The notes: generated from the sequence alone by a model not told the origin. A stretch of DNA of 64,000 nucleotides from Aphrophora alni (GCA_963513935.1 OY740772.1:10634098-10698097), one strand, 5' to 3'; numbered from the stretch's first letter, positions 48,689-63,023 are shown. Program-made: numbers and translations.

Positions 48689-48907
48689 TAAAATACATAG
48701 AATGTTTGCAACTGTTTAGTGGTGTTGATAGATTTTTGGGGCAACAGACGTATCATTCCCCCACGAAAATATTCATTTATCCTGAATGAGCTGCTTCTCA
48801 AATAATAAACCAGTTTAGATACTCACATCCAATGTGTAGGATATGTTTAGTTTTAAAGAAAATATTAAATTTAGGATTTTTATGGGATTTTATGAGTTAC
48901 TAATTCC

Positions 48908-49032
48908 ATAAAGGTGTATTTTATAACCACTTCAGTTCCTCACTGTGGAAAACCGGAGAAATGTTTCCTGGGTTTGCTGGAAAACCTTTCTTCATGTAAT
49001 CTTGGATTAGATCGCTCTCTTTCACTTTTCAT
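48908..49032 (-). repeat. 125-bp direct repeat, copy 2 (dispersed family member 11)
   Basis: Partner of 48,564-48,688. The high identity contrasts with the old duplications around it, so it marks a recent local copy event. Confidence 0.85.
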
Positions 49033-49612
49033 ATTACGTACGTGTTTTTTGACTATTTTTTCGAATCTGACGTTATTAAATATTTCGCGATCTAGGAACC
49101 TTTAATTTATATTCTGTGTTTCTTCTTTTTTTAAAAAGGCAATGAAGACTGTGAGGTTAATGAAAAACGTACACACACTGAATTAAAAAACTTAATAAAA
49201 CTACTCTTTGCTTGTGGGTTGTCATAAAACAATTTTAAAAAATCTAGACTAATTACAATTTTGCCTCAAATAAAATCTATAACACAATAGCTTCATTAAA
49301 CAACCAAACCGTGCATAGGACCCAACATCAAATAGAATAAAATCCATTACAAACTTAAGTAACTAGAATGGTCACATATCCACAGCACGTTATGTGGTCA
49401 TAACCACCGTGATTTTAAAACATTTTAATAACCCACGTACAAAAAGTGACACTTAACTTTATTAAGTGTTTAGAGTTATTGTTGTTCAAGTGTTTGGTGT
49501 TTGTGTACACTTGACTATACTGCAATGACAGCGAAATATCAGTAATTACTTAGAAACTCTAATAGAACACTACTAATTCTTGGTTATTACCTAGTCGTGC
49601 TCTTTTGTATTA
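49033..49612. other. AT-rich non-coding DNA
   Basis: Nothing recognised before the fold-back element. Confidence 0.4.
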
Positions 49613-49616
49613 TATA

Positions 49617-50734
49617 CAGGGTGAGTTTTAAGTATCGAAACAGTTTTATACTACATAACTGAGAGGTACTTGAAGACAGATATAAATGCGGATCTACATA
49701 GTTTAGACAATTATACTTTTTTGTAGGTTTGAAATTTTTGTCCGCCATCTTTGATCCGCCATAATTAATAGAATTATATTTTTTTAAACAGGTAAGTGGA
49801 GATGTGATTTTCAAGTAAAATTTTACAAGGAAAACGATGGTGAAAGCAGTTTTTCGATAAATCCCTTCGGTTTTTTGAGTTAAAAGCATTCAAAGTGGCA
49901 ATGGCGGAAAAAAACGCGTTAGCAATAAAACGGCTTTATAATACACGGTCAAAACTTTATTATTATTATTTTTTTTCTGGAGAATACATCCAGCAACGAA
50001 CTTTAGTTCTAATAAGATAACAATAACTAATAATTACCAACACAACTACAAATTAAATGTCAACTGTTATTATTCATTTTAAATATTAAAAATTTAAATA
50101 AATGTTTTTTATTATACATTACTAATACAATAATCCATAAATAATAACCATAAGTCATACCATTCCACAATAAATGTTCAAAGTGGTTCCCCTCTACAGA
50201 TTGTCAATACGCTAACCTCAGGTACTAGCCGTTTATGAAAGAGACCTAGTTTAAATGACTTGTTAGTTTACATCAAAACTGTTTGTATTACATTACAATA
50301 TAGCTAATTAACTACTCATTTTGCCTGTAATATTAAATTGTAGGGGTTCAAAATTATGTTTCTAGTTCGTATTTGGATGTATTCTGTAGGAAAAACACAA
50401 CAGAAAAGTCTGGAAATCTCATTTTATCTTGTTTTTTTTACTAACGCCATTTTTCTGTTATTGCAAATTTAAATACAGTACTTATAACTTAAAAACGAAG
50501 GCATTTATCGAAAAACGGCTTTAACCATCGTTTTTATTGTAAAAATATACATGATAATCATGTATCACATGTCCATCTTCGTATTTAAAAAAATAAAATT
50601 TGATTCTAGGTGGCTGACTCAAATCAAAAACTTACAAAAAAGTATATATTTTTTTAAACTACGTATTTGTTTTACCTTAAAGTACCTTTCAGTTATGTAA
50701 TATAAATTCGTTTCCATACTTAAAAATCACCCTG
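49617..50734. mobile_element. Fold-back DNA transposon (Tc1/mariner-like)
   Basis: Terminal CAGGGTGAGTTTTAAGTATC and the reverse complement of the right end, CAGGGTGATTTTTAAGTATG, match. The inverted similarity continues inward for about 300 bp through ACATAACTGA(G/A)AGGTACTT, CGATGGT(G/T)AAAGC and TTTTTCGATAAATGCCTTCG-like words. The arms are about 49,617-49,920 and 50,440-50,734. TATA flanks both ends (49,613-49,616 and 50,735-50,738), fitting a TA-type target. A minus-strand remnant at 50,165-50,205 encodes EGNHFEHLL, like the C-terminal end of many Tc1/mariner-superfamily transposases. The rest of the transposase is missing, so it is non-autonomous. Confidence 0.8.
50165..50205 (-). pseudogene. 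Transposase C-terminal remnant
   Basis: The minus-strand frame reads QSVEGNHFEHLLWNGMTYG, preceded immediately by a stop. The G-x-HFEHLL ending is characteristic of transposases of the Tc1/mariner superfamily. Catalytic DDE/D residues are not present in this fragment. Confidence 0.55.
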
Positions 50735-51049
50735 TATAACGATTACATAAGGCTTTAAACAGTAATAATTTTTAAAAAATACTGCATTCGGTTTGTCTCT
50801 CATCATTTGCAGTCTTTTTGGTCGGATTTAATGAACTTTGATATATGAGGGAAATTGTACAAATATTTTCTGATTAAAACACATATTTTAAAGAATCACT
50901 TAGTGAGAACAATTTATATATAATACATAAATTGAAGAATATTATTAATTCAGTGAACACTTCTCTGATATACATTTTTTTTAAAATTACCCTAACCTGA
51001 ATACTTATCCTGAACACGTAGATATTTTTACTGAATTCAGAAAATTGGA

Positions 51050-51330
51050 ATTTAAATAAAATTTAATCCGTTTGTAAATTTGATTTTAAATATCTAATGA
51101 CGTTTTCCACGCAATTATTTATTTAATATATACTTGGCAATATAATATAATCCATTATTCAATGTTAATTGAATCATTAATAATTAAGTTTTAATCTTGA
51201 CTTGGCCACGGCGTCAGTAAAGCCTCTTAACTTGAACGACCTGGAAGAACTTTATAACTCATTGGCTGTGTTAATTTAATAATAATTTAAAGTTTAGTTA
51301 AAGTAATATTAAACACGTTTCAATTATATA
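51050..51330. repeat. Old duplication, copy 2 (partners at 48.3 and 60.4 kb)
   Basis: See the copy at 48,300. Conserved GCCACGGCGTCAGTAAAGCC and GACCTGGAAGAAC words. Similarity may continue weakly to about 51,420. Confidence 0.6.
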
Positions 51331-51499
51331 TAGGATATTTATATTATAAAAATATAAATAATTGTTATTTACTGGTTAGTGGTATTGATAAGTTTATAGG
51401 GTGAAAGTTGTTTTAATTTATTTCCTACAATTAAGTCTATCCTCTGTTGTTTATAAAGTCTAATGTGTTGTTTATAAATTATTTAAAAAAACACTATAT

Positions 51500-52734
51500 G
51501 TGCTCACATAAAATTGTAAGACATGATTTCTTGAACATATCAATCTTGTGATTTATAACTGAATTTTATAGTTTTTGATACCGTAAAAATGTTCTCTTTG
51601 ATCATTAAAGTCCTTTTATGTCAGGAGATTTATCAAGTACTCCATTCTGAGTATTTATCTACTACTATTATGTTTTATTTTATGAACTTTGGTGTATGGT
51701 AAATTTAATATAGAAAATATAATCAGATCTTTGTTCTTATTTTATTAAATAATTCAAAATGTTGGTGTGCCACCATTAAAATAAATTTTTAATTTCTCAA
51801 AACCGGTTCTAAAGATTTAAATAAATTTTAGCTCCTGATAACATAAAAACAAACAGAAATGTGTTTCACTTCTTATCTTTTAAAATCTGGATTCAAATTT
51901 ATTCTGAATATTTTAGTTTCGATTTTCGTTAACAATATTTGGGACTTGAATTAATCTGTAAGATAATGTATAAAGAATTAAATCTACGAAATGAGAGAGT
52001 TAAGTGCAGAAAGTTATAGAGAAAACCTACTTACCACGGGTTAAGTGTTAAATTATGATTTGGTATCCTGAAGAAACTACTCAAATGGGGCTGGATGATT
52101 CGCTGAAACCCTTGCAGGAAGGAAAAAAACTATATTGAATTTCAGTCATAGAGTTTCACATTAATTTTTTAAATCTGAAATGTTCCAGTAAAAAAAAAAA
52201 ATACAATCTCTCTCAGTTGAGGGAATTACGAAAGGCAATGGATCTGTTAACTGGAGATTGCAATAATGAAATTGTAAAAAGGAAATGTCAGTTTTTGCTT
52301 TACTTTGCGAGATATAGTTGTCAGAACGCTTTCTGGCCGAGTGTGAGGGGTTTACTCGTCAGTAACACTTGGAGAAAATTTTGGATCTTGGAGTGTTTAT
52401 GATGCTAACCCTAAGTTCTCATAGTTTTCTTAAAGAATCTGGGAGGAAGTCGGGTTCTATAAATATGGATATTCCATAATAGATCAATGTTTGGTCATAA
52501 TGAATGAAAGCTACCCTCAAGACGTCATCGAGAGGGGATAAACATTTCATTAACATCCCAATACTTGTCTTGGTAATACTTATTATTGCCGGTTAGTTAA
52601 AGATATTTTAAAATTCCCAATATTCTAGTCAACGATCGAATTAAAATATTGAGTAGCCTATGACGATACAATGACTGGACTTCTAAAAAGTACATTTTGA
52701 AAACTTCAACACTAAATACTGAATGCACTGACAG
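51500..52734. other. AT-rich non-coding DNA
   Basis: Nothing recognised. The 61-codon open frame at 52,217-52,402 has unusually even composition for this window but no domain I can name. Confidence 0.35.
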
Positions 52735-54430
<1,696 letters not shown>

Positions 54431-54759
54431 CACGTTTTGTAAGACAGAGAAAACTTTGTGATGAGTCAAAAAATCGATGTCGAAGTTATAATGGATATAT
54501 CTTTTGAGATATAAATAAGGTCTCTTGGACTGATTTTAGACAAATATGCTATATGAGTGAATTTTTAAAGGGATTGTTTATATAACTTTAAATTTGATAA
54601 CTTGAATTTTCATAAAAAACCTCATAGAGGTTTAATCATTAAATCGCTGTTATGTAAATAATTCAACAAAATACTTTATTCGTTTTTGAGTATTTATACT
54701 AAAGAGTATTCATCTCAGTTTTATTTATGACGAAATATACGCTTGAAACCCTATTGACC

Positions 54760-56360
54760 ATCTGCTGATAGGATTGTTTAAACTGAATCTTTACTGGTGT
54801 AGAACAGTGTGCATTTATTCGTATGTAACGGCTGGACAAATAATTGAAGGGAATTTGCAGTTGATACATCTAGTGTATATGTCGATATCAAATATTGCTA
54901 TTTATTAGTCAGGATTTGTAACTGTGAACTTTAGCTTTGTATTTAACTAATTTACTTTCTCCCGTGGTGGCGGCTCTTCTAACCGTTTGGGGAGTGACAA
55001 CCTCACGTATCTGAGTTATCTTCTTCAGAGCACTAGAATCTCGTACTGTTCAACATCTCCAGAATCTTTTGCAAATCTTCTACCCCGCTGTTGATAAAGG
55101 GTGACATCGCCTTTTAATTAACGGCTTCACTTAGTTTACCCCCATCTATGTCTCTATTGTATATCCTATTAGGTAAGAATCTAAATCAATTACATCTTCA
55201 TAGACTAAGAAGAATAGGAGAGATTATATTTGGAATACAAGAGGCTACCCTTTCACAACACCACCTCACATACATACACAATGCAATAAATACAACACTT
55301 AACACAAACACTAAAGTGCAAGTCTGTATTGGGGTTGTCCAATTGGACTAGATCTGCTCTGTTATGTGGTGGGACACAGATTTGCTGGATTACAAAGGAT
55401 TGTATGATACACGAAGTGCAATAAATACAAGTGCAAAATACAAAATATAACTTTATTTACTAACTAAATTCAGACCATAGATATGGGACTAATTGGTGGG
55501 TAACAGAATGAAACCTGGTATTAACGTTAAAAAACGCCCGGCTACTTTAGCACCTGCTGACTTAACTAGATATTAACCTCAATCTATCACGGTAGCTGTT
55601 TTATAGATTAGGTAACCACACACTATTTTGAAATCTTGTGCCGAGTGGGGGAGAAGGAAATTTTAGGGAACATGAATATACAAAGATGCATTTCAAAGCA
55701 GTAAAGATTTTTAAGGTTTTAGGTTTTGAGTTGCCGTAAAAAGATTTGGTTGAAATGGTTGAAGGGATCGGTGTATTACCACCGACAAATATATAATTAA
55801 CTTCAAAAATTGACAAAGAATGGAAGTGTACATTGTATGGGTCGACTTCAGAATCGACTTTCAAATGAAAGAAGATTGGGAACTCCTAGGTCCAGGAACA
55901 CAATATTTCAATACTGACTTACTACTTAAATGATTGAGATTTAATCATTTATTGAGTACATTTTAAAAGTTAAACGTGAATAATTAAAGTTTGTGTTTAC
56001 AAACATCCAAACACTATATTGTAGGAAAAATACAACCATTTTGAAGAATACCAAAACATATCAAGTTTAACATATGATTATAAAATAACGTACAGTTTCA
56101 AAGTGTCTTTTGAACACAACAGAAAATCTTATTGTTCCATCTTTAATTTAGTCATTTAATAAAGACACGGAAGGTAGAGGGAGTGTAGAAAGATTTCTGC
56201 CCCTCCACCGTCACCCCACCTATTACCTTATTCATTATATCACAGTTTTGTGTTACAAATAACTGTCTATTGTCATTAAACTTTATATACAATCCTTATC
56301 AGAACCGTATACGTAACTGCTTGTCTTTTTTAAAAATTAAAATTTAAAGTACATTTACAG
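54760..56360 (+). repeat. 1.6-kb duplicated unit, copy 2
   Basis: Collinear with 52,735-54,430: head words GTGCATTTATTCGTATGTAACG and the block GGCGGCTCTTCTAACCG, middle word TCTGTATTGGGGTTG, tail word ACTGCTTGTCTTTTT. The TC tract is absent; the homologous site reads only CTGCCCCTCCACC. Confidence 0.7.
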
Positions 56361-57090
56361 AACTACTTTTTTGTTCTGAGGTTGTTTTACTTCTAAAAAA
56401 TAAACCTAAGTACGTAAATTGTGACAAGAATTTTAATAAAAGGAAGCAGGGGGTGTATAAATCTATGGGATGACACTAGTAATCATGGAAGAATTACTTC
56501 CACACTCTATATTAGGGGGAAAGTATTAAAGTAGAATAAATTATTTTGATAATTTCTTGTATATTAATAGATTCTTTGGCGAATTTGATTAATTTAATGA
56601 ATTCATTTCATAACATTTTTCGTATGTTTCATTATTCGACCTATAATTAATTATAATCTCGTGATGGAACTGTATCCAATAATTGTTTATTCGTCAAAAG
56701 GAACAAACCTCTCGGTCAACATTGCCTCAAAATAAAGAAAAGAAAGAAAACACCCCTAGCCCTCGAATACTCTAATAGCTTCAAGGTCTGAAAAGAACAA
56801 GAGTTGTTTATGTGAGATTTGATATAAAAAACCTCTCCCTCGTCAACTTCTTATAACAAATAAGAAGGAAAGGGCAGAAAATTTCGACAAGGAATAACAG
56901 GTGTGATCTTACCTGTTGATAATTTGTCATTAGAGAAACGTAAAGAGTGTGATTCCCCATTAGCTACAATTTTAGAAATGCTTTAGTTAGAGAAATAAAG
57001 TATCTCTTTCTGAACAGGAAGGAATTATAACGTATAAAATCTCTGATAACTGTAAATGTATCAATTAGATACTTCATGAAATAATTTGGT
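56361..57090. other. AT-rich spacer with dispersed-repeat member
   Basis: Apart from the ~190-bp family member at 56.75 kb nothing is recognised. Confidence 0.4.
56752..56850 (+). repeat. ~190-bp dispersed repeat family, member 12
   Basis: Contains CCCTAGCCCTCGAATACTCT, AATAGCTTCAAGG and AAGAACAAGAGTTG. Truncated at its 3' side. Confidence 0.6.
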
Positions 57091-57094
57091 TTTG

Positions 57095-57620
57095 CTCGTA
57101 AGGTCTACTTCCAAAGAAGGAAGATTGTCGACCAAGAACATAAGGTTTCAATACTAACAAACTACAGACAAAGTGGTAATTAAAAGTTGGAATTACTTTA
57201 ATATTTATTCAGTAGAATTTAAAAGTTAATCAAGACAGTTGTATTTACGTTGACAAAATAATGTCAACTCATTATTTCTTGAAGAAGTGAAACTATTTTG
57301 AACGACGACAAAACGTAAAGATAATAACGACGATGCAGAACAACGATTAAAGTGTCATTTGTACACAACAGAAAACTGTTTCTTTCCAGGTTTACATTTA
57401 GTCATGTTTTCAGTTGTAGATTTTCAATGGAGACAAGAATGATGGAGGGATTGTGTTGTGACAACAATCTCTCCCTCCCTCTGGTAACCCTACCCCATTT
57501 TTTGTACATGTTATCACAGCTTTGCTACATTAACTGTGTCTACAGGAATTTAACGGCGTATTACAACTCTTACTTCCTAGTACTCTTATCTGCTTGTTTT
57601 GATTCTTAAATTGTATTTTA
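57095..57620 (+). repeat. Duplicated unit, copy 3 (tail only)
   Basis: 57,095-57,250 matches 55,850-56,000 (ACTTCCAAAGAAGGAAGATT / CTTTCAAATGAAAGAAGATT, then TTTCAATACT). 57,350-57,620 matches the tails of copies 1 and 2, including AACTGTGTCTACAGGAATTT and ATCTGCTTGTTT. The site of the copy-1 TC tract here reads CAATCTCTCCCTCCCTCTGG. Confidence 0.7.
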
Positions 57621-59600
57621 GATTTCATTTACAATTTAAATTTAGGATCATAAGATGATTTATTTTTACAATCAAGAATTGCAAAAAACTTTACATCAAG
57701 ACTTAAAGTAAAACTTACGTAAGAGGGATTCAAATTAATGTATAAATTGTTTATGTTGTACACCTTGACTATTTGCACTAAATCAAACTAAGGAATAGCT
57801 ATATCACGCCATCGTATTAGGTGAAAGAAACATTTTAAGACGTACAATCATTTTATCTCAAATTTTGCCCACGAAAAGAAGAGTAAACAATTCAATTTGT
57901 ATTATGTAATCTTGTGGTTTATTTATAGAACTTATGTTTTATGACATGAGATTGCGTCAGAAAGAAGATTTAAAGTTACGAGATTTTAAATCTTTCTGGA
58001 AGTTCTTGGTTTTCGTAGAACAAATCCCCTTCTTAAATGTGATGACCACAGAGCTGCTCTAACACTGTGAAAACCAAATTGGGTCACTGACACGTGTTAT
58101 ACTCAGAAAAATGTTCAACACATGTTTTCACATATCCCATGATATCAGAGAGTCATGTTTCCTTTGTGTCACTCAACAACTTACATAACAGAAATAACAG
58201 CTTGTTTTTATATTAAGCTTTTTTTTTTAACACATAATTATTGCAGAGATCGTTTTGGTATTACTAAAAACGTACAGAGAGGATGTTTTCTACAACAATG
58301 CTTTCGATTTCAAGCTCATCTTAGTAGAGAGAAATTATTCCAAAAAATGATGAGAAGTGATATAATAGGGAAGTTGAATTTATTTAGTTTTTTTTTCTTT
58401 TTGTACATGCAACTGAGCGGGAAACCGAATAAATTAGTATAATCGGACCGGAGCTTTGCTAGAAAAGAACATAAAAGTGATTTTTTATGCATTTTGAGTG
58501 CATCGCTTTACAATTTTTTAATATTTCCCGATCAAGTCTATAGGTAGTAGAAAAAAAATTACTCGGAAGATGAGGGATTATTGAAATGATAGGGCAAAGT
58601 AACATTAAGTAAGCTACATAACCTCAAAAAATCGAATTTAGGGATTTATGATTTTTTCACTAATGATGGAACAAATCGAGTAAGAATCATCAGATTTTCA
58701 CGAAAATGGGATAAAACTTATCTGTGCACTAGAAATCGGACGTCATATTTGATTTTGTTTCATTTTTAAGATCACAGTTGTCCTTTTTCGAAAATAATTT
58801 AATAATTATAATTCAACGAGAAGTGTTCGGGACTAATCTTTTTTTAAATTGTCATTTTTTTACCTACTTTCTACAAACTAGTGAACATATGCAAGAATGT
58901 TTTTATCAAGGTAAAGTGCCCTTTTTTAAAGTGCTGTCTCTGGCCAATGTTGGTTGACCTCCCTGTTGCCGTCGTCGTAGATCTCTTGCTTCAATATACG
59001 AGTAGATTGACTTCGTTACCAGGTCAGTTTAGGCTTCTATAGTTTCCTTTTTTGTGTTGTGGACATTCCTTGAGAGTCAGCGATTGCGTCACTTTTTGAG
59101 TTCTTTCGCAACGATGCTCTACTTTCTGTGTATTTTCATTCGATTTAGACCAAAAACTAAATTTTCATATTATCATAATTCCTAACTGAATACAAAGACA
59201 ATTCATCACTGAGGTAACTAATTTGTATTTAGTAAGCTGTTATTTCATATTATATACATAGAAGTCTATTCTGTTATTTACTGGTGTATACTACAACAGA
59301 GAAACCTTGTGATTCTCCAGGTTATGTATAAACTGCCATTTCAGGGTTTAGTTGTAAAATCAAGATAGCAGCAACGTTCCACTTCATTAAATTAAAAATC
59401 TACTCCCTTAATTCTGAAAAGACAAGTACTGCTTTTATGTCTGTCTGGGACATTATCGGACTAAGCTTTTGGAATCTATGATCAAGTCATGAAGATAAAA
59501 ACAAATTCAAGATTACTTCAAAACCATGTACTTTCAAAAATGTAGGATACGGAGATAAGATTGTATAATCTCTTTTCGTTCTTCAATTTTAAACCTAGTT
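57621..59600. other. AT-rich non-coding DNA
   Basis: No gene seen. The GC-richer patch at 58,930-59,120 has no recognisable domain on either strand. Confidence 0.4.
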
Positions 59601-59639
59601 TAAATAAAAATTTTAAAAAGAAAATTATTTTTATTATAT

Positions 59640-59850
59640 TTAACATTTTGATTAAGTTTTTGTATTCTGAATTCAGGCACAAGATGAAGTACTTTTAAAC
59701 ATACCTGTCCTTAGAGGTCTGACCCACTTCTATGCACGAGCAGTATTTCAACTTCCTGCTAATGTTTTAAAAAGAAATTCATTCAGAACTCGCTTAATAA
59801 ACTACAAGTTCATTATTAAAATTTTCATTAAAGTTTTTCACTATACTTGA
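59640..59850 (+). repeat. Third copy of a segmental-duplication segment
   Basis: CCTGTCCTTAGAGGTCTGAC, CCACTTCTATGCACGAGCAG and CTTCCTGCTAATGTTTTAAA match 36,745-36,820 (TTGTCCTTAGAGATATGACC, GTATGAACAGCATTT, CTTGCTAAAGTTTTAT) and 45,300-45,375. Only this part of the ~8-kb unit is present here. Confidence 0.7.
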
Positions 59851-61689
59851 GACAACTTCCGTCAAGTTAATGTACAAACAAGCGTTTAGTCTCTAGAAGA
59901 ATAGCTTTTTTCCTTGTTTTCTTGGAACATGAGTTTGAATTTTGTACTTCCAATATTCTCTGTTTCTCTTGGGAGCGAGAGGGATAATTGTTTTAATTGT
60001 CATATTCCATTTGGAATATTGTAGAAAAAATAGAATATATTAATAAATAACAAATTGATAAAAACTTCTGCTTTTTTTGGAGAATCGTTAAAAATCAGTT
60101 CAAATTGAATATAATATTCTAGCAATTTGAGCTGCACCACTAAAAACCGTTTACAAATGATTGAAAACTTGACACTGAGTCGGACCCTGTCAATCAGAAA
60201 AACAAAAATCATCTGTGGGAAATAAATCTCAAAATAATATATTTATTATTTTCTTTGATCGTACGTTTTTATTATGTTTGAAATCATTCAATTGTGTTGA
60301 TATATTTTCTTACTCTCAGTATTAATTTATTGTTGTTTTAGTTTTCCTTTTAAATATTTTACTATGTGAAGTATGTTGGTGTAATATGTGAGTGTGTATC
60401 TATATATAGATATATTTATGGATAAAATAATATTTATATTGATAATTTTTTTATTTTTTTTTATTTATGATTTTAACAGTTAAAAGATTTTTATCTTACG
60501 CAATCTGAAAGAACTTAATTGTTCATTGGCTGATTTTGTTTTATAATTTCCAGTTACAAAATAGTTTAGTAGATTAATTATATTTGAATAATGATTATTT
60601 TCTAACTTGTTACCCACATTTTAAAGATTATTTAGTGTTAAGATTTTGGACTGATTTGAGATGTTGATAAAACTATCACATTCAAAATTTAAAAGATTAT
60701 AATAGATCCTCTTGTTTTACTTACAATAAACATTTTACTCATAATGTACGAATTATTTTATTTTCGTTAACGAATAAGCCATTTGATTTTGCGCACCTAA
60801 AGTATTTTTTTAGCCACTTCGGTCTGTTTTGTTTAAACACCTTGCTTTTGTTTGGTTTATTAGTACTTTGTGTATTTATGTTTGGGACAGTTTCTAAAAT
60901 AGTGTGTTAATTTATGATTACATTTTTTTTTTAGTTCTTCAGAAAAGGACGAACTAATGATTTAAAATAAAATTGTTGTTTTATGTTGTTAAAAACAATA
61001 AATTATGGAATCTTTTCCATTTCAATATTTTATGTGCATGGCCTAGTTATCGACATGTATTTCTATAACTTTTGACATTTTAGTATTTTTACACTTGCAT
61101 ATTAGAAGTTATCTTGTTGATTTATTCTTTTTTTAAATGCTAGTCTTAGATTTTCTGTCACTTCTAGGTGACACTTCTATTCCAAATTTTCCATATGTTT
61201 TTTGTTTATATTTCTTTTATTAAGTAATGTTAGATTCTTTAAAGTTTTTTCATTAAGGTTGCGTTAAAACGACTGGACTCTCTATCTCATAGATTAAACA
61301 ATTTTTACGACAAACATGTTTTATCGAAATAATACTATTATAAATATTTTATTAATAAACACTTGAAATGTGTTGTATAATATTTAATGTTATTATTTTC
61401 TACTTAAATTTTAATGTAAAATTTAGATTATACACAGTTATTTTTATTTCAATTTGAGACAAGTATTAGTATAGTTTAAAAATGTGTGTAAGCTCACTCT
61501 GTTACTAAACCTATTGAAAAGAAACTATTCATTTGCTAAATTAAATCGTTTCAATCATTTATCTGTAATATAAAAACTGAAAAATATTAATAATTCTGTA
61601 AATATTTTAGCCTTATAAAATATTTAGTTCTCTATAAGTGGACACTGTATCGGAATACAATTCACAAACCTAATTCTAACACACGGATA
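59851..61689. other. AT-rich non-coding DNA with weak duplication traces
   Basis: A weak third copy of the 48.3/51.1 kb duplication lies near 60,480-60,560 (TCTGAAAGAACTTAA, CATTGGCTGATTT). No gene or element otherwise. Confidence 0.4.
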
Positions 61690-62040
61690 TTAAATTCGTT
61701 GCCACATGTTGGTATCCCTGGATTTATTCCGAACTGTTAATTTCCACTCACCGCTTAGTCTGTATTAAACTTTAGTCACGCAGAATATTGTCCATTTATT
61801 TGTATGCAACGATTGCAGTGGTTGAATAAATAATTGGAGTAAATCTACAGTTGATAAATCTATGTTTCGATATCAAATATTGATATTCAGTTTGTTAGGA
61901 TTTGTATACGTTACACATAACTGTAGATATCTAATTTAGTTTACCTCCGCAGGGGCGATCCTTCTGGATGTTTGGCGAGTGGCGACTCCAAGTAGCAGAG
62001 ATATCCTCTTCAGGCAAGTTGTAACCTACGATTCATGTTG
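61690..62040 (+). repeat. Duplicated unit, copy 4 (head only)
   Basis: CGTTGCCACATGTTGGTATC, CTCACCGCTTAGTCTGTATT, CATTTATTTGTATGCAACG and the block GGGGCGATCCTTCTGGATG followed by TTTGGCGAGTGG match 52,740-53,040. The Penelope-like insertion begins about 80 bp further on. Confidence 0.75.
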
Positions 62041-62108
62041 ACCGGAAGTGATGATCCAGTGTGGACTAAAATCTATTCACGTAATATAATAACTCACCAC
62101 TCTTAGCC

Positions 62109-62120
62109 TAACTCACTCCA
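62109..62120. repeat. Target-site duplication, left
   Basis: TAACTCACTCCA, repeated exactly at 63,109-63,120, flanks the Penelope-like insertion. Confidence 0.85.
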
Positions 62121-62820
62121 AGCTTTGAATTCTATAATTCACCGGTTAATAAGACTACCGTTGTCTAAAGAATAAAATAATATTACCAAAAAGAGCTTAA
62201 CTATATTTATGGTGCTGCAATTTTCAATGGATACCCTAAAGAAATAATAGATAATATAATAAAAAAAGCCAAATTCAAGAAAATGAAGGAAGCAAGACGT
62301 ACTCTTGTTAATATTAAGCCTCGACAACGATGGGTAAAAACTTCTTTTGCTCCTCCAATGTCAAATTTTGTGAAAAAAATCACTTAATAAACATGCAAAT
62401 TTAAATATAGCAATGTCTGCCGAAAATAATCTTTACAAGATCTTAGGAATTCCAAAAGACCTAATTCAGGAGCATGGTAAGTCAGGAATTTATTGTATAC
62501 GTTGTGAAATGTGTCCGTAAAGATATGTAGGCCAAACAAAACGGAGCATAAAAACAAGAACCAAGGAACATTTTGCTCATTTCAAATATAATAGGCCTGA
62601 TAAATCAGCTATGGCTAAACATTGTTTAGATGAAGGGCGTTATTTCAAAAAAGAAAATTACATATTGTTAAAGAACGTTACAAAATTAAATACTATGGAT
62701 GTTTGGGAAACTTTTTATATTAATAAGCACCGGAACGTAATTGTAAATAATGAACTAGGACCTATACAAAATTCTATATTAATGTATAATGTTAAATGTA
62801 GGGTTAGTGCGATTATCTAG
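62121..62820 (+). pseudogene. Penelope-like polyprotein 3' part: RT thumb region and GIY-YIG endonuclease, broken
   Basis: The protein would be a reverse transcriptase with a C-terminal single-strand-nicking GIY-YIG endonuclease that starts insertion at the target DNA. The frame starting at 62,121 gives IFNGYPKEIIDNIIKKAK and RWVKTSFAPPMSNFVKK, typical of the region after the catalytic reverse transcriptase motifs. It is cut by stops at 62,166 and 62,178. A frameshift near 62,375 leads into LNIAMSAENNLYKILGIPKD and HGKSGIYCIRCEMCP. A TAA at 62,518 follows, then RYVGQTKRSIKTRTKEH and the rest of the domain to TAG at 62,818. GIY (62,485) and YVG (62,524) are the two signature halves, with the internal stop between them. 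The copy cannot make a functional protein without readthrough. Confidence 0.88.
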
Positions 62821-62978
62821 TATTAGCTATATGTTGAATCTTAGTTAGTTAAATTGACAAGAGGCAAGTTCTATAGCCTTGGCAAAGTAAAATAATAAGC
62901 CACGCCCCCTTCAGTTTGTATAATTATGGGGTTCGGCGGAACGTTAGATTCAGTTATAGTTTGATTAGTGTAGCTCGT

Positions 62979-63023
62979 GTATCACTGAAGAGGACGACCT
63001 TGTCGTTGAAACGCGTCTGATAC
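62979..63023 (+). ncRNA. Hammerhead ribozyme (minimal stem III) in Penelope 3' region
   Basis: Stem I is GTATCA (62,979-62,984) paired with TGATAC (63,018-63,023), six perfect pairs. The core is CTGAAGA (62,985-62,991). Stem II is GACGAC (62,993-62,998) with GTCGTT (63,002-63,007), loop CTT, one G-U pair. GAAAC is at 63,008-63,012. Stem III is AC/GT (63,011-63,012 with 63,015-63,016) closed by GC. The cleavage triplet is GTC, with cleavage predicted after 63,017. All invariant residues are present. One unpaired G (62,992) lies between the core and stem II, as does a T in the related copies. Penelope-like elements are known to carry such minimal hammerheads. Self-cleavage is inferred, not shown. 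Confidence 0.72.
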
